This document shows, in pieces, positions 26,701-34,753 of a stretch of DNA of 64,000 nucleotides. The DNA is taken from assembly GCF_003574295.1 (NCBI RefSeq), contig NZ_BHGK01000001.1, positions 2,418,001 through 2,482,000 of the forward strand. The letters are read 5' to 3'. Source of the DNA: Mediterraneibacter butyricigenes (GTDB lineage Bacteria; Bacillota; Clostridia; Lachnospirales; Lachnospiraceae). Every line of letters starts with the position of its first letter. Within the stretch, counting starts at the first letter, position 1. The translations under genes and the position numbers were made by a program. The notes under the pieces were generated by a model. The model was not told where the DNA came from. It ran no database searches and saw only the letters and a list, made by a program, of their open reading frames with translations.

Positions 26701-27059
26701 ATGTGGAGGATGTGCTGAAGGGGATGGACCGGCAGCTCGAGGGAGAGTCGGAAGTCATTCCGGTAAAACGGAACAAAGACCAGTCTCTGGCGAAGAGTTC
26801 CAAGGCGGTTTCAGAAGAAGATTTCGATGTAATGCTCCGTTATGTCCGGGGCCTGGCAGAGCAGATGCAGGAGAGGATCCAGAGGGGAGAGACTGGAATC
26901 TATCCCTATCTGCTGGGACAGAAATCGGGGTGTGATTACTGTAAATACCGGGAAATCTGTGGATTTGACCTGGCCTTTGAAGGCTGTGAATATCACCGGA
27001 TGAAATCCTGGAAGAAAGATGAAGTATTGGAGCAGATGAGAAAGGAGCTGGAATCATGA
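23739..27059 (+). CDS. ATP-dependent helicase/nuclease subunit B (AddB)
   Basis: AddB (about 1106 aa from the preferred start) pairs with AddA to resect double-strand breaks and recognise Chi. Walker A GNSGSGKS lies at residues 7-14. The RecB-type nuclease domain near the C-terminus has KVIDYKTGSKAF. The four iron-sulfur cysteines are in FAACAYAHF and in GCDYCKYREICGF. The ATG at 23739 (MALRLILGN) matches the family start; the frame remains open 58 codons upstream only because of the repeat-like element at 23566. It overlaps addA by 4 nt. Confidence 0.95.
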   Translation: MALRLILGNSGSGKSYQLYQHIIAESQQNPQTEYLVIVPEQFTMQTQKDLVTMHPNKGIMNIDVLSFARLAHRIFEEVGQSHRAVLDDEGKNLILRKIAGAYEKDLKVLGGNLKKQGYISEVKSVISEFAQYGVDGTDLEDLIGGMKENSYLAWKLTDIQILSEGFYRYLSDKYITKEELLYVLRQVAGKSEILKDAVIALDGFTGFTPVQETLIGELLQICKDVWVTVTGDEREDLFVYEHPYQLFGLSKQMVTGLIRTAREAKVKIEGPLCLYQKPVYRYRNNPELAFLEEELFRYSRKTWQGDSDRVRILSARNPKEEAVYVAETIRRLVRTKGYRYREIAVIAPDLSLYAEEFEHACERYEIPVFTDHKRSILLNSFVEYVRSLLSMAEKNYSYDSVFRYLRSGHAGFTMEEVDLMENYVLALGIRGYKKWQEKWIRRTESVQEEELEVLNHLRVRLVEQLDPLMFILKKRRKSVLDITQAVCEFLEKEKLQEQLVAMEEMFQDRGDVALAKEYAQIYRIVLELFDKFVELLGDETVSLKEYCELLDAGLTEAKVGVIPPSIDQVTIGDMQRSRLKEIKVLFLVGVNDTLIPGTNGSMGLLTEQDREVLKEKKLHLSPGAREQNFIQKFYLYMNLTKPSEALYLSYSKSASDGTALRPAYLIWDLKRLFPKLEVEEDAKRRMERREFSEQTGLEEVLDGLRKRQTGLEESWKELYTWYYSNPKWAAQVERLVETAFYRKDPQWIRDVTAKVLYGENAQLSATRMERFAACAYAHFLAYGLKLKEREEYRFEAMDLGNIVHKALELFSNKVIKEGMTWEELEEEKQRELVEECVQESIACYENTILYSSARNEYMIFRIRKLLERTIWALTKQLEKGNFRISASELKFGGGKIDRVDTCESGEKLYVKVIDYKTGSKAFDITAMYHGLQMQLMIYLGAAMEYEKRRHPEKELHPAGVFYYQVKDPLVEKGDSLLKELRPDGLVSDVEDVLKGMDRQLEGESEVIPVKRNKDQSLAKSSKAVSEEDFDVMLRYVRGLAEQMQERIQRGETGIYPYLLGQKSGCDYCKYREICGFDLAFEGCEYHRMKSWKKDEVLEQMRKELES

Positions 27060-30000
27060 GTGTATCCTGGACAACGGAACAACAACAGGTGATCGATCTG
27101 AGAGACCGGAACATTCTGGTTTCGGCGGCAGCAGGTTCCGGTAAGACAGCGGTTCTGGTAGAGCGTATCTTAAAACGACTGACAGACCCGGTGCGCCCCG
27201 TGGATGTGGATCATCTGCTGGTGGTAACTTTTACAAAGGCAGCAGCGGCAGAGATGAAGGAACGAATCCGGGAATCTCTGGAAAAGCTGATGGAATCGGG
27301 AGAGACGGACGAGAGAATCTTAAGGCAGGCCACGCTGGTACACAGTGCGCAGATCACAACGATTGACAGTTTCTGTCAGTCGGTAATCCGGGATCATTTT
27401 CACCGGATCGATCTGGATCCGGGATTCCGGGTGGCTGAAGAAGGAGAACTGACCCTGCTTATGCAGGATGTAATGGAAGAATTTCTGGAAGAAAAATATG
27501 CAGAAAAATCAGAAGCATTTCTTCGTTTTGTGGAAGCCTACGCCACAGGAAGAGACGACAAAAAGCTAGAGGAAATGATTCTAAAACTTTACAGTTACTC
27601 CCGGAGTTATCCGGATCCGGAAGGATATCTGGAAACCTGCCGGGCTTCTTATCGGTTGGAAGAAGACGGGCAGCTCCCGCTGGAACTGCAAAGACAGGTT
27701 TGTGAGGACGTGAAACGACGGCTGGAAGATCTGGATCGGATGCTGGATGAGGCAAGGAAGATTGCAGGGGAGGCAGACGGCCCTTTTATGTACGACGAGA
27801 TGTTGGAAAAGGATCAGATGTTACTGCAGAAACTTCTGGATGCGGCAGAGGAAGAGCAGCCGCTTTCCGCCATGTATCAGGCGAGTGAAGGGATTCGGAC
27901 CAAGAAGGGATTTCAGGCATTATCCCGAAAGAAGAGTGATCAGGTGGATCCGGAAAAAAGGGAACTGGTGAAAGAGATTCGGGATCAGGTAAAGAAACTG
28001 GCGGTAGAGATCTGTAAGGACTATTTCTATGAATCGCCGGAAGAACAGGCACAGGAGCTGTCAAACTGTCAGGAACCGATGGAAGTGATGACAGAACTGG
28101 TGCGGGAGTTTGGGCAGAAATTTGCAGAGGCGAAAGCAGACAGGAATTTGATTGACTTTGGAGATATGGAACAATTTGCCCTGAAAATTCTGGCAGAGAA
28201 GCAGGCGGACGGAACCTGGAAACCGACCCAGGCAGCAGAAGAGTATCAGGAACGGTTTGAAGAAATCATGATCGATGAATACCAGGACAGCAATATGCTT
28301 CAGGAGACGATTCTGACCAGTGTGTCCAGAGCCGGGCGCGGACAGCAGAATATGTTCATGGTAGGGGATGTGAAACAGAGTATTTACCGGTTCCGCCTTT
28401 CCAGACCGGATCTGTTTATGGACAAATTTGACCGGTATACTCTGGAAGAAAGCGAGAATCAGAGGATAGATCTTCATAAAAACTTCCGAAGCAGAGCGGA
28501 AGTGCTGGAGGGGGTCAATTTTGTCTTCCGGCAGATCATGCACAAGGATCTGGGCGGAGTGGAATATGATGATCGAGCTGCTCTTTATCCGGGAGCAATT
28601 TTTCCGGAGTTTCCGGGAAAAACAGGAGCTGAGAAGATAAATCTGGACTGCGAACTGATTTTAAATGATATAGGAAAAGAAGAAAAAGAAAGTCTGAATC
28701 TGGAAGAAACGGATCGGGAACTGGAAGCAAAGACGGTGGCAATCCGTATCCGACAGCTTCTGGCAGAAGGGCTGGTTCTGGATAAAGAAACCGGAGAATA
28801 CCGCAGGCCTTCTTATAAAGATATTGTCATTCTGACCCGGAGTGTACGAGGATGGGCAGACATTTTTTCGGAAGTGCTGAAAGAAGAAGGAATTCCGGTC
28901 TATGCAGGCAAAACGGAAGGATATTTTGAAACCTACGAAGTAGCATTATTGCTGGATTACCTGAAAATCCTGGATAATCCCAGACAGGATCTGGCGATGA
29001 CGGCGGTGCTGACATCTCCACTTTGCGGAATGAACAGTGAACAACTTGCACAGATACGTAACGCCTTCCCGGAGGTACCTTTCTATGAGGCGGTGCAGGC
29101 GTGCGCGGAAGAGGCTTTTTCTGAAGAAAGAACAGGGGAAGTGGAAGTTCCGGCGGATTTCCCGGAAAAAGAGACGAAGGAATCGTTAAAAAAACTCTGG
29201 AAAGATTTCAAATATTTTCGGGAAAAGGTTCCTTATACGGCAATCTATGATCTGCTCTGGGAAATTTTAAACCGAACCGGATATTATCATCTGATGTCTG
29301 TGATGCCGGGAGGCGAACAGAGACAGGCCAATCTGGATATGCTTCTGAATCAGGCGGCGGCCTTTGAACAGACCAGTTATAAAGGATTGTTTCATTTTGT
29401 ACGTTATATCGAGCAGTTGAAACGCTATGAGATTGACTACGGAGAAGCGTCTGTAACGGATGAGCAGATGGATGCAGTCCGGCTGATGAGCATCCACAAG
29501 AGTAAGGGGCTGGAATTTCCGATCGTGTTTGTCTGTGGAATGAGTAAACGGTTTAACCGACAGGATTCCATGGGAGCTGTGGTACTTCATCCGGAACTGG
29601 GTGTGGGAATCGACAGTGTGGATCTGGAACAGCGGACGAAGACGGTGACACTTCAGAAAAAGATAATCCAGCATGCCGTGAATCTGGAAAATTTGGGAGA
29701 AGAACTCCGGATCCTCTATGTGGCAATGACAAGAGCAAAAGAAAAACTGATTCTGACAGGATCTCTTGCAAATGCAGAAGAAAAGATGAATAAAGAAAGC
29801 GGGGCGACTACATTTTCTGCCAGATACAAAGCAAATTCCTATCTGGACTGGCTTCTTATGGCACTGAAAAATCGGGAGGAGAAGACTCCATTTTCCATCC
29901 GGATTCGAAAAATAGAAGAAATGGCGACGGAAACGGCTCAGGTGGCGGTGGCAGAAAGTATGGCAAGAGAAGAACTGCTGCAATGGAAACCGGGGAAAGA

Positions 30001-30721
30001 GACTCCGTCTGACTGGATGAAGGAAACGATCCGGCAGATGGAATATCAGTATCCGTATAAAGATGCACAGCAGATGAAATTGAAATTTACGGTTTCAGAG
30101 CTGAAAAAGAGGGATTACCTGGAGGAAGAAGCCGGAGAGATTCTGGTAGAAGAAAAAGAAGTTGTTCCGTTGATTCCGGAATTTATGCAGGAATCTACCG
30201 GACTCAGTGGCGCATCCAGGGGAAGTGCTTATCATAAGCTTCTGGAATTGCTGGATTATCGGCAGGCGTATTCGATGGATCAGTTGAAAGATACCATAGA
30301 ACGTCTGGTAGAAGAAGAGAAAATGTCACAGGAGATGGCAGATTGCATCCGCAGAACCGATATTTTACATTTTCTGGAGTGTGGACTTGGACAGCGAATG
30401 CATCAGGCGGCGAAAGCGGATGCCCTGAGAAAAGAGCAGCCTTTTGTTCTTGGTGTCCCATCACAGGAAGTCTATCCGGAGCAGACGGAGGAAGAATGGA
30501 TTCTTGTGCAGGGAATTATTGACGTGTTCTTTGAAGAAACGGATGGGCTGGTATTGCTGGACTATAAGACCGACCGGGTGAAGACGGGAGAAGAACTGGT
30601 GGAACGATATCATACCCAGTTGGAATATTATGGGCAGGCATTGGAACAGTTGTTGGGGAAAAAGGTGAAAGAAACCTGGATCTACTCCTTTGCACTGGGA
30701 AAGGAGATCCGTCTCGGATAG
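27056..30721 (+). CDS. ATP-dependent helicase/nuclease subunit A (AddA)
   Basis: A 1221-aa UvrD-like 3'-5' helicase with a C-terminal nuclease. Walker A SAAAGSGKTAVLV is near residue 25, VVTFTKAAAAEMKERI is motif Ia, IMIDEYQDSN motif II and GDVKQSIYRFR motif III. MSIHKSKGLEFPIVF, LRILYVAMTRAKEKL and the nuclease LLDYKTDRV complete the set. The ATGA overlap with addB couples translation. Together they form the RecBCD equivalent of Firmicutes. Confidence 0.97.
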   Translation: MSVSWTTEQQQVIDLRDRNILVSAAAGSGKTAVLVERILKRLTDPVRPVDVDHLLVVTFTKAAAAEMKERIRESLEKLMESGETDERILRQATLVHSAQITTIDSFCQSVIRDHFHRIDLDPGFRVAEEGELTLLMQDVMEEFLEEKYAEKSEAFLRFVEAYATGRDDKKLEEMILKLYSYSRSYPDPEGYLETCRASYRLEEDGQLPLELQRQVCEDVKRRLEDLDRMLDEARKIAGEADGPFMYDEMLEKDQMLLQKLLDAAEEEQPLSAMYQASEGIRTKKGFQALSRKKSDQVDPEKRELVKEIRDQVKKLAVEICKDYFYESPEEQAQELSNCQEPMEVMTELVREFGQKFAEAKADRNLIDFGDMEQFALKILAEKQADGTWKPTQAAEEYQERFEEIMIDEYQDSNMLQETILTSVSRAGRGQQNMFMVGDVKQSIYRFRLSRPDLFMDKFDRYTLEESENQRIDLHKNFRSRAEVLEGVNFVFRQIMHKDLGGVEYDDRAALYPGAIFPEFPGKTGAEKINLDCELILNDIGKEEKESLNLEETDRELEAKTVAIRIRQLLAEGLVLDKETGEYRRPSYKDIVILTRSVRGWADIFSEVLKEEGIPVYAGKTEGYFETYEVALLLDYLKILDNPRQDLAMTAVLTSPLCGMNSEQLAQIRNAFPEVPFYEAVQACAEEAFSEERTGEVEVPADFPEKETKESLKKLWKDFKYFREKVPYTAIYDLLWEILNRTGYYHLMSVMPGGEQRQANLDMLLNQAAAFEQTSYKGLFHFVRYIEQLKRYEIDYGEASVTDEQMDAVRLMSIHKSKGLEFPIVFVCGMSKRFNRQDSMGAVVLHPELGVGIDSVDLEQRTKTVTLQKKIIQHAVNLENLGEELRILYVAMTRAKEKLILTGSLANAEEKMNKESGATTFSARYKANSYLDWLLMALKNREEKTPFSIRIRKIEEMATETAQVAVAESMAREELLQWKPGKETPSDWMKETIRQMEYQYPYKDAQQMKLKFTVSELKKRDYLEEEAGEILVEEKEVVPLIPEFMQESTGLSGASRGSAYHKLLELLDYRQAYSMDQLKDTIERLVEEEKMSQEMADCIRRTDILHFLECGLGQRMHQAAKADALRKEQPFVLGVPSQEVYPEQTEEEWILVQGIIDVFFEETDGLVLLDYKTDRVKTGEELVERYHTQLEYYGQALEQLLGKKVKETWIYSFALGKEIRLG

Positions 30722-30746
30722 GAAATTTGTCCGGAGTTGCAGGGAA

Positions 30747-31037
30747 ATGGGAAACGGAATATTATCAGGAATGTTAATAGCGGGGTATCTCGCGATGATA
30801 AACATGATTACATTTGTACTATATGGAATTGATAAAAGAAAAGCGGTGAAAAATCAGTGGAGAATCCGGGAGAGTACCCTTCTTTTGCTGGCGGCAGCAG
30901 GTGGGGCGGTTGGAGCATGGCTGGGAATGAAAGTGTTTCATCATAAAACGAAGCACAGGAAATTTATCATACTGGTTCCGGTGTTTGCGGTGATCTGGAT
31001 TTTCCTGTTGGCAGAGTGGCTGCGTGTTTGGAAATAG
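30747..31037 (+). CDS. DUF1294 membrane protein
   Basis: A small protein of about 96 aa with two or three membrane helices and the DUF1294 signature: NMITFVLYGIDKRKAVKNQWRI, the ESTLLLLAAAGGAVGAWLGM helix and FHHKTKHRKF. The family's function is unknown. The start is uncertain; the ATG at 30747 has GCAGGGA close upstream and an in-frame ATG at 30771 is the alternative. It lies 25 nt after addA and probably shares its transcript. The next 160-200 nt contain no gene. Confidence 0.8.
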   Translation: MGNGILSGMLIAGYLAMINMITFVLYGIDKRKAVKNQWRIRESTLLLLAAAGGAVGAWLGMKVFHHKTKHRKFIILVPVFAVIWIFLLAEWLRVWK

Positions 31038-31244
31038 AAGTAAAACAGAAAGGGGAAATTTGAAAGTTTCAGAATAAATCCAAAAATGATTTTGGAGAGT
31101 GATAAAGATACTTCAAAACAGCCTGGAGAGGAAAAATGAGAAGAGTACGGAAATATACGCCGGGGTTAAGGAAACTGTGAGAAAAGATATACACGGGATA
31201 TGGATGAAAGTCTGGAGGATTCCGCAGGCGGGAGGAAGAGAAGC

Positions 31245-31841
31245 GTGAAAGAAAAGGAACGGAAGAAGATTGTACTGGCATCAGCTTCGCCGAGAAGACG
31301 GGAGTTGATGAAGCTTCTGAATATGAAATTTGAAGTGAAAACTTCTGACGAAGAAGAGGTTTATCAGAGCACAGAACCGGAAGAGATCGTAAAAGAGCTG
31401 GCGCGGCAAAAGGCGGGAAATGTAGCGAAACACTGCAAAAATTCCTGGGTAATTGGTGCGGATACCGTGGTGGTTATCGATGGAGAAATTTTGGGAAAGC
31501 CGAAAACGACGGAAGAGGCGATTTCCATGATTTTAAGACTTCAGGGAAGAAGCCATCAGGTCTATACGGGAGTGGCAATCCTGGAGACAGGAGAAAATCC
31601 GGAGTGTGAATGTCTGGAAAGGGATGCTCATGTGGAGCGGACGGACGTGACAGTCTGGAGTATGACCGAAGAAGAAATCAGGGAGTATGTTGCCACCGGT
31701 GAACCCATGGACAAAGCGGGTGGCTATGGGATCCAGGGTGCTTTCGCGGTGTATGTAAAAGGAATCAGAGGGGATTACTATAATGTGGTAGGATTCCCGA
31801 TTGCTTATGTGGCGCATAAGGTGAAAGAACTGGTGAGATAG
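31245..31841 (+). CDS. Maf-family nucleotide pyrophosphatase
   Basis: A protein of about 198 aa hydrolysing non-canonical or UTP/dTTP nucleotides to monophosphates. It shows LASASPRRREL at the start, the catalytic GADTVVVIDGEILGKP, then VYTGVAIL and DKAGGYGIQG. I prefer the GTG at 31245, preceded by GGGAGGAAG, over an ATG at 31200 with a poor ribosome site that would add 15 residues absent from the family. A strong terminator follows at 31902. Confidence 0.92.
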   Translation: MKEKERKKIVLASASPRRRELMKLLNMKFEVKTSDEEEVYQSTEPEEIVKELARQKAGNVAKHCKNSWVIGADTVVVIDGEILGKPKTTEEAISMILRLQGRSHQVYTGVAILETGENPECECLERDAHVERTDVTVWSMTEEEIREYVATGEPMDKAGGYGIQGAFAVYVKGIRGDYYNVVGFPIAYVAHKVKELVR

Positions 31842-31901
31842 AGATTTGACGGAGCGGATTGTAGAAAAGGCGTATTTGTTATATTTAAGAAAGCTCTCCG
31901 T

Positions 31902-31943
31902 GGGGCTATAAGATTTCAAAAGGAAGTCTTATAGCCCCTTTTC
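31902..31943 (+). terminator. Intrinsic terminator after maf
   Basis: A 12-bp perfect stem, GGGGCTATAAGA with TCTTATAGCCCC, has a 13-nt loop and is followed by TTTTCT. Confidence 0.9.
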
Positions 31944-31983
31944 TATGCAAATCTAAAGGTTTTCTTAAGATAACAATATTATA

Positions 31984-32012
31984 TTGACAACATATATTAT
32001 ACAATATATAAT
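31984..32012 (+). promoter_or_regulatory. Consensus promoter of the PadR cluster
   Basis: Perfect TTGACA (31984-31989), a 17-nt spacer and perfect TATAAT (32007-32012). The spacer and -10 lie within an imperfect AT-rich dyad (CATATATTATA...TATATAATATG), the kind of site PadR repressors use for autoregulation, so strong basal activity under repression is likely. Confidence 0.82.
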
Positions 32013-32066
32013 ATGTATATCAAAACAATATAAGATAAATTACAACATCGGAAGGAGGAGCGTTCT

Positions 32067-32390
32067 ATGGTATTTAATACCGGAGCCACTCTGTTGGATG
32101 CAATTGTATTGGCAGTCGTTTCCCGAGAGGAAGAGGGAACCTATGGATATAAGATCACGCAGGATGTAAGAAAAGCAATTGATATTTCGGAATCTACCTT
32201 ATATCCGGTGCTTCGCAGATTACAGAAGGATGACTGTCTGGAGACATATGACCAGCAGTATGATGGCAGAAACCGACGTTATTATAAAGTGACAGACCGA
32301 GGAAGAGCGCAATTGGATATGTATCGAAAGGAATGGAAGACCTATTCTGAAAAGATCAGTGCACTGTTTGAAGGAGGTGGGGCCAGATGA
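32067..32390 (+). CDS. PadR-family transcriptional regulator
   Basis: A 107-aa winged-helix regulator: EEGTYGYKITQDV, STLYPVLRRLQKDDCLE (recognition helix and wing) and RRYYKVTDRGRAQL are all PadR hallmarks. AAGGAGGAG precedes the ATG. It overlaps the DUF1700 gene by 4 nt. PadR-DUF1700-DUF4097 cassettes are widespread in Firmicutes and generally respond to envelope stress or antimicrobials, by analogy. Confidence 0.93.
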   Translation: MVFNTGATLLDAIVLAVVSREEEGTYGYKITQDVRKAIDISESTLYPVLRRLQKDDCLETYDQQYDGRNRRYYKVTDRGRAQLDMYRKEWKTYSEKISALFEGGGAR

Positions 32391-33193
32391 ACCGAGCAGA
32401 ATTTATGAAAAGGCTGGAAGAACTTCTGGCAGATATTCCTGAAGAGGAGCGTGTAGAAGCTCTGGAATATTATGAGGGATATTTTGAAGATGGCGGGCCG
32501 GAACGAGAAGAGGAGATTATCCGGGAACTGGAAAGCCCGGAAGTGACGGCGGCTATGATCAAAGAGGATATTGAGGAAATTCCGAGAGATGGTGTACAAA
32601 ATGCACCGGCACTCAGAGAACAAACCGCAGAAGAAAAAGAGACACCGCCGGCAAGAAAAGGCTATCGGTATCAGCGGACAATGAATTCCAAAAAGAAGGA
32701 AAACGGACCGAAATACCGGTACGGTATGAGTGGAACGGACGGAGGATATACAGGAACAGGTACGACTCAGGGAACGGCAGAGGATCTGAAAGCCGATGGG
32801 GAGAAAAAGCCCTGGACCAGTACGACGCTGAAAGTAATCCTGATTATTGCAATCATACTGGTTGGAGTTCCAATCGTCTTACCGTTGGGGCTGGGAGGTC
32901 TTGGAACGGTCATTGCACTGATCGCAGCGTTAATCTGTGTGTGCATTGCACTTTGGGTGACTGCCGTTGCATTTTTGCTTACGGGAGTCGCTGTGGCAAT
33001 CTGGGGACTGATTCGGATCTTTATGATTCCGTCAGCGGGTATCTTCCTGCTGGGTGCGGGAATGATCACGACAGCGTTAAGTCTGATTGCAGTGGTAGGA
33101 TTCACGAAACTGTGTCTGATTGTGTATCCGGCAATGTTCCGTTGGGTAGTTGATCTGGTTCGCAAACTGATTCACAGAAAGGGGGAGGCATAG
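32387..33193 (+). CDS. DUF1700 (HAAS) membrane protein
   Basis: A 268-aa protein. The N-terminal 65 residues form the helical HAAS module (EFMKRLEELLADIPEEERVE and the alternating EYYEGYFEDGG motif) that commonly interacts with PadR proteins. A charged linker to residue about 140 is followed by three or four membrane helices to residue about 255. It is translationally coupled to padR and abuts the DUF4097 gene. Confidence 0.88.
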   Translation: MNRAEFMKRLEELLADIPEEERVEALEYYEGYFEDGGPEREEEIIRELESPEVTAAMIKEDIEEIPRDGVQNAPALREQTAEEKETPPARKGYRYQRTMNSKKKENGPKYRYGMSGTDGGYTGTGTTQGTAEDLKADGEKKPWTSTTLKVILIIAIILVGVPIVLPLGLGGLGTVIALIAALICVCIALWVTAVAFLLTGVAVAIWGLIRIFMIPSAGIFLLGAGMITTALSLIAVVGFTKLCLIVYPAMFRWVVDLVRKLIHRKGEA

Positions 33194-34072
33194 ATGAAAA
33201 AGCGTTGGAAAATATTCTGGATTACCTGTGCAGTTCTCGGGATCCTGGGAATTGCGTTCTGCATGACAGGTCTTGCGATGGGTGTGACATTAAGAGATAT
33301 TGAAAAGGTCAGCATCAATGTTGGCGGAGATGATTGGGAGGATGACGACTGGGACGAAGATGACTGGGATGACCCAGAGGATCCGGACGATGCAGAAGAT
33401 TTACAGAAGGCAGCTGTTACAGAAAGCGAGAGCGCGACAGAAAGCATTCATTATTACGATCCGGCGAAAGAACTGGAATTGAAGGTAAAGCGCGCGAAAA
33501 TCGAGATTCAGGAATATGATGGAGATAAGATCTGTGTGGACCAAAACAAACTGAACGAAGATCTGACGGTCAGCAGTTCGATAAAGGACGAGAAACTTCT
33601 GATTTCAGTCAAGGGCGATTCAGAGGACAATGAAGGTACCCTTCTAATCAAACTTCCTAAAGATACAGCGTTTGAGAGCCTTGAACTTGATCTCTATGGT
33701 GGCATTTTGCAGGTGACGAAGATTCAGGCATCGGATTTGGATCTGAGTGCCTCAGCAGGACTGATTCAGCTGTCAGATTTTCAGGCAGACAACATGGACA
33801 TTGAGTGTGGAGCCGGAGAAATCCGGATATCCGGAAGGGTGACACAGGATGCGGATATTGAGTGCGGAGTGGGAACTGTCTCTGCGACCCTTCTTGGAAA
33901 AGAAACGGATTATGATTATAATCTGTCCTGTGGAATCGGTGATATCAAAGTTGCTAATGATTCTTACTCCGGGATTGGCAGAGAAATGGAGCTGAATAAC
34001 GGACAGGGAAAATCGATTCAGGTGGACTGCGGAGTCGGCAGCGTGAATCTGCAATTTGCAGACAGCTTATAA
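33194..34072 (+). CDS. DUF4097 surface/adhesin-like protein
   Basis: A 292-aa protein with one membrane helix or uncleaved signal (residues about 7-30). A remarkable Asp/Glu/Trp tract at 46-70 is followed by a right-handed beta-helix-like DUF4097 domain (about 110-290) with repeating ISGRVTQDADIECGVGT-type strands. The acidic tract just outside the membrane could bind cations or cationic peptides; that is inference. It directly follows DUF1700 with GGGGGAGG upstream. Confidence 0.85.
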   Translation: MKKRWKIFWITCAVLGILGIAFCMTGLAMGVTLRDIEKVSINVGGDDWEDDDWDEDDWDDPEDPDDAEDLQKAAVTESESATESIHYYDPAKELELKVKRAKIEIQEYDGDKICVDQNKLNEDLTVSSSIKDEKLLISVKGDSEDNEGTLLIKLPKDTAFESLELDLYGGILQVTKIQASDLDLSASAGLIQLSDFQADNMDIECGAGEIRISGRVTQDADIECGVGTVSATLLGKETDYDYNLSCGIGDIKVANDSYSGIGREMELNNGQGKSIQVDCGVGSVNLQFADSL

Positions 34073-34214
34073 AATTTGTGGGATTCTTTCTATATATAAT
34101 ATGAGTTAAGGTAATTTATGCAAGGTTTGGCACTCTTTGAGGAACCGACAATCAGGACAACAGATATCAGAACATTAAGAGAAGAATAATCAGGAAAAGG
34201 AAAGGTGCAAGAGT

Positions 34215-34406
34215 ATGGAACAGAAAAAATTATACAGATCAAAAAAGAATCGGATGATATGCGGAGTATGCGGCGGCATCGGAGAATATTTTAATATTGA
34301 TGCAACACTGATACGTCTGGCACTGGTGTTGCTGGCGTGCACCGGCAGTGGAATTCTGGCATATTTCGTGGCAGCAGTTATTATTCCGGACAATCCGGAA
34401 GAGTAA
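34215..34406 (+). CDS. PspC-domain small membrane protein
   Basis: A 63-aa PspC protein: KKLYRSKKNRMICGVCGGIGEYF, then DATLIRLALVLLACTGSG and a hydrophobic helix ending IIPDNPEE. These short PspC proteins accompany envelope-stress modules in Firmicutes. A TATAAT-like element at 34095-34100 may give it its own promoter. AAAGGTG precedes the start. Confidence 0.9.
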   Translation: MEQKKLYRSKKNRMICGVCGGIGEYFNIDATLIRLALVLLACTGSGILAYFVAAVIIPDNPEE

Positions 34407-34443
34407 AAGGACGGAAATGACGGAATGGAAAATCCGATCAGAA

Positions 34444-34473
34444 GAATAGCGCTATGAAAAACTGGTGATACTC
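34444..34473 (+). promoter_or_regulatory. Candidate forespore (SigF/SigG-type) promoter
   Basis: GAATA (34444-34448), an 18-nt spacer and GATACTC (34467-34473) resemble the SigG pattern GnATR-N18-CATnnTA in 8 of the key positions. It lies directly before a spore-protein gene, which makes it more credible than sequence alone would. Confidence 0.4.
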
Positions 34474-34486
34474 CTTAAAAAAGGAG
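34471..34486 (+). promoter_or_regulatory. Hairpin that sequesters the SASP ribosome site
   Basis: CTCCTT (34471-34476) is the exact complement of the Shine-Dalgarno AAGGAG (34481-34486), with an AAAA loop. In the mRNA the two would form a 6-bp hairpin covering the ribosome-binding site of the following gene. Confidence 0.45.
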
Positions 34487-34494
34487 ATGGAACC

Positions 34495-34680
34495 ATGGGA
34501 AAAAAGAAAGAACAACCAATTGATTTAAACAACATCGAACCGGAAGAAAAATTAAAATACGAGATTGCAGAAGAACTGGGACTTTTAGACCGTGTGGCAG
34601 AACATGGCTGGAAGTCCCTTACTTCAAAGGAAACCGGAAGGATCGGAGGATTGCTCAACAAGAGAAAACACAAGAACTGA
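34495..34680 (+). CDS. Alpha/beta-type small acid-soluble spore protein
   Basis: A 61-aa protein matching alpha/beta SASPs: KYEIAEELGL (the family's first conserved block and GPR protease region), HGWKSLTSKETGRIGGLL (second block) and a basic C-terminus. These coat and protect DNA in spores. It has an acidic N-terminal extension of about 20 residues and a shorter C-terminus than classic members, so it is a divergent member. The ATG at 34495 has AAGGAG 8 nt upstream. It implies that the organism sporulates or recently did. Confidence 0.82.
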   Translation: MGKKKEQPIDLNNIEPEEKLKYEIAEELGLLDRVAEHGWKSLTSKETGRIGGLLNKRKHKN

Positions 34681-34753
34681 ATCTTTACATTCTATTCCAT
34701 TTTTGGTAAAATAATAGCCTGAGTTTTTAAGACAAATAATCGAGGAATCTATT

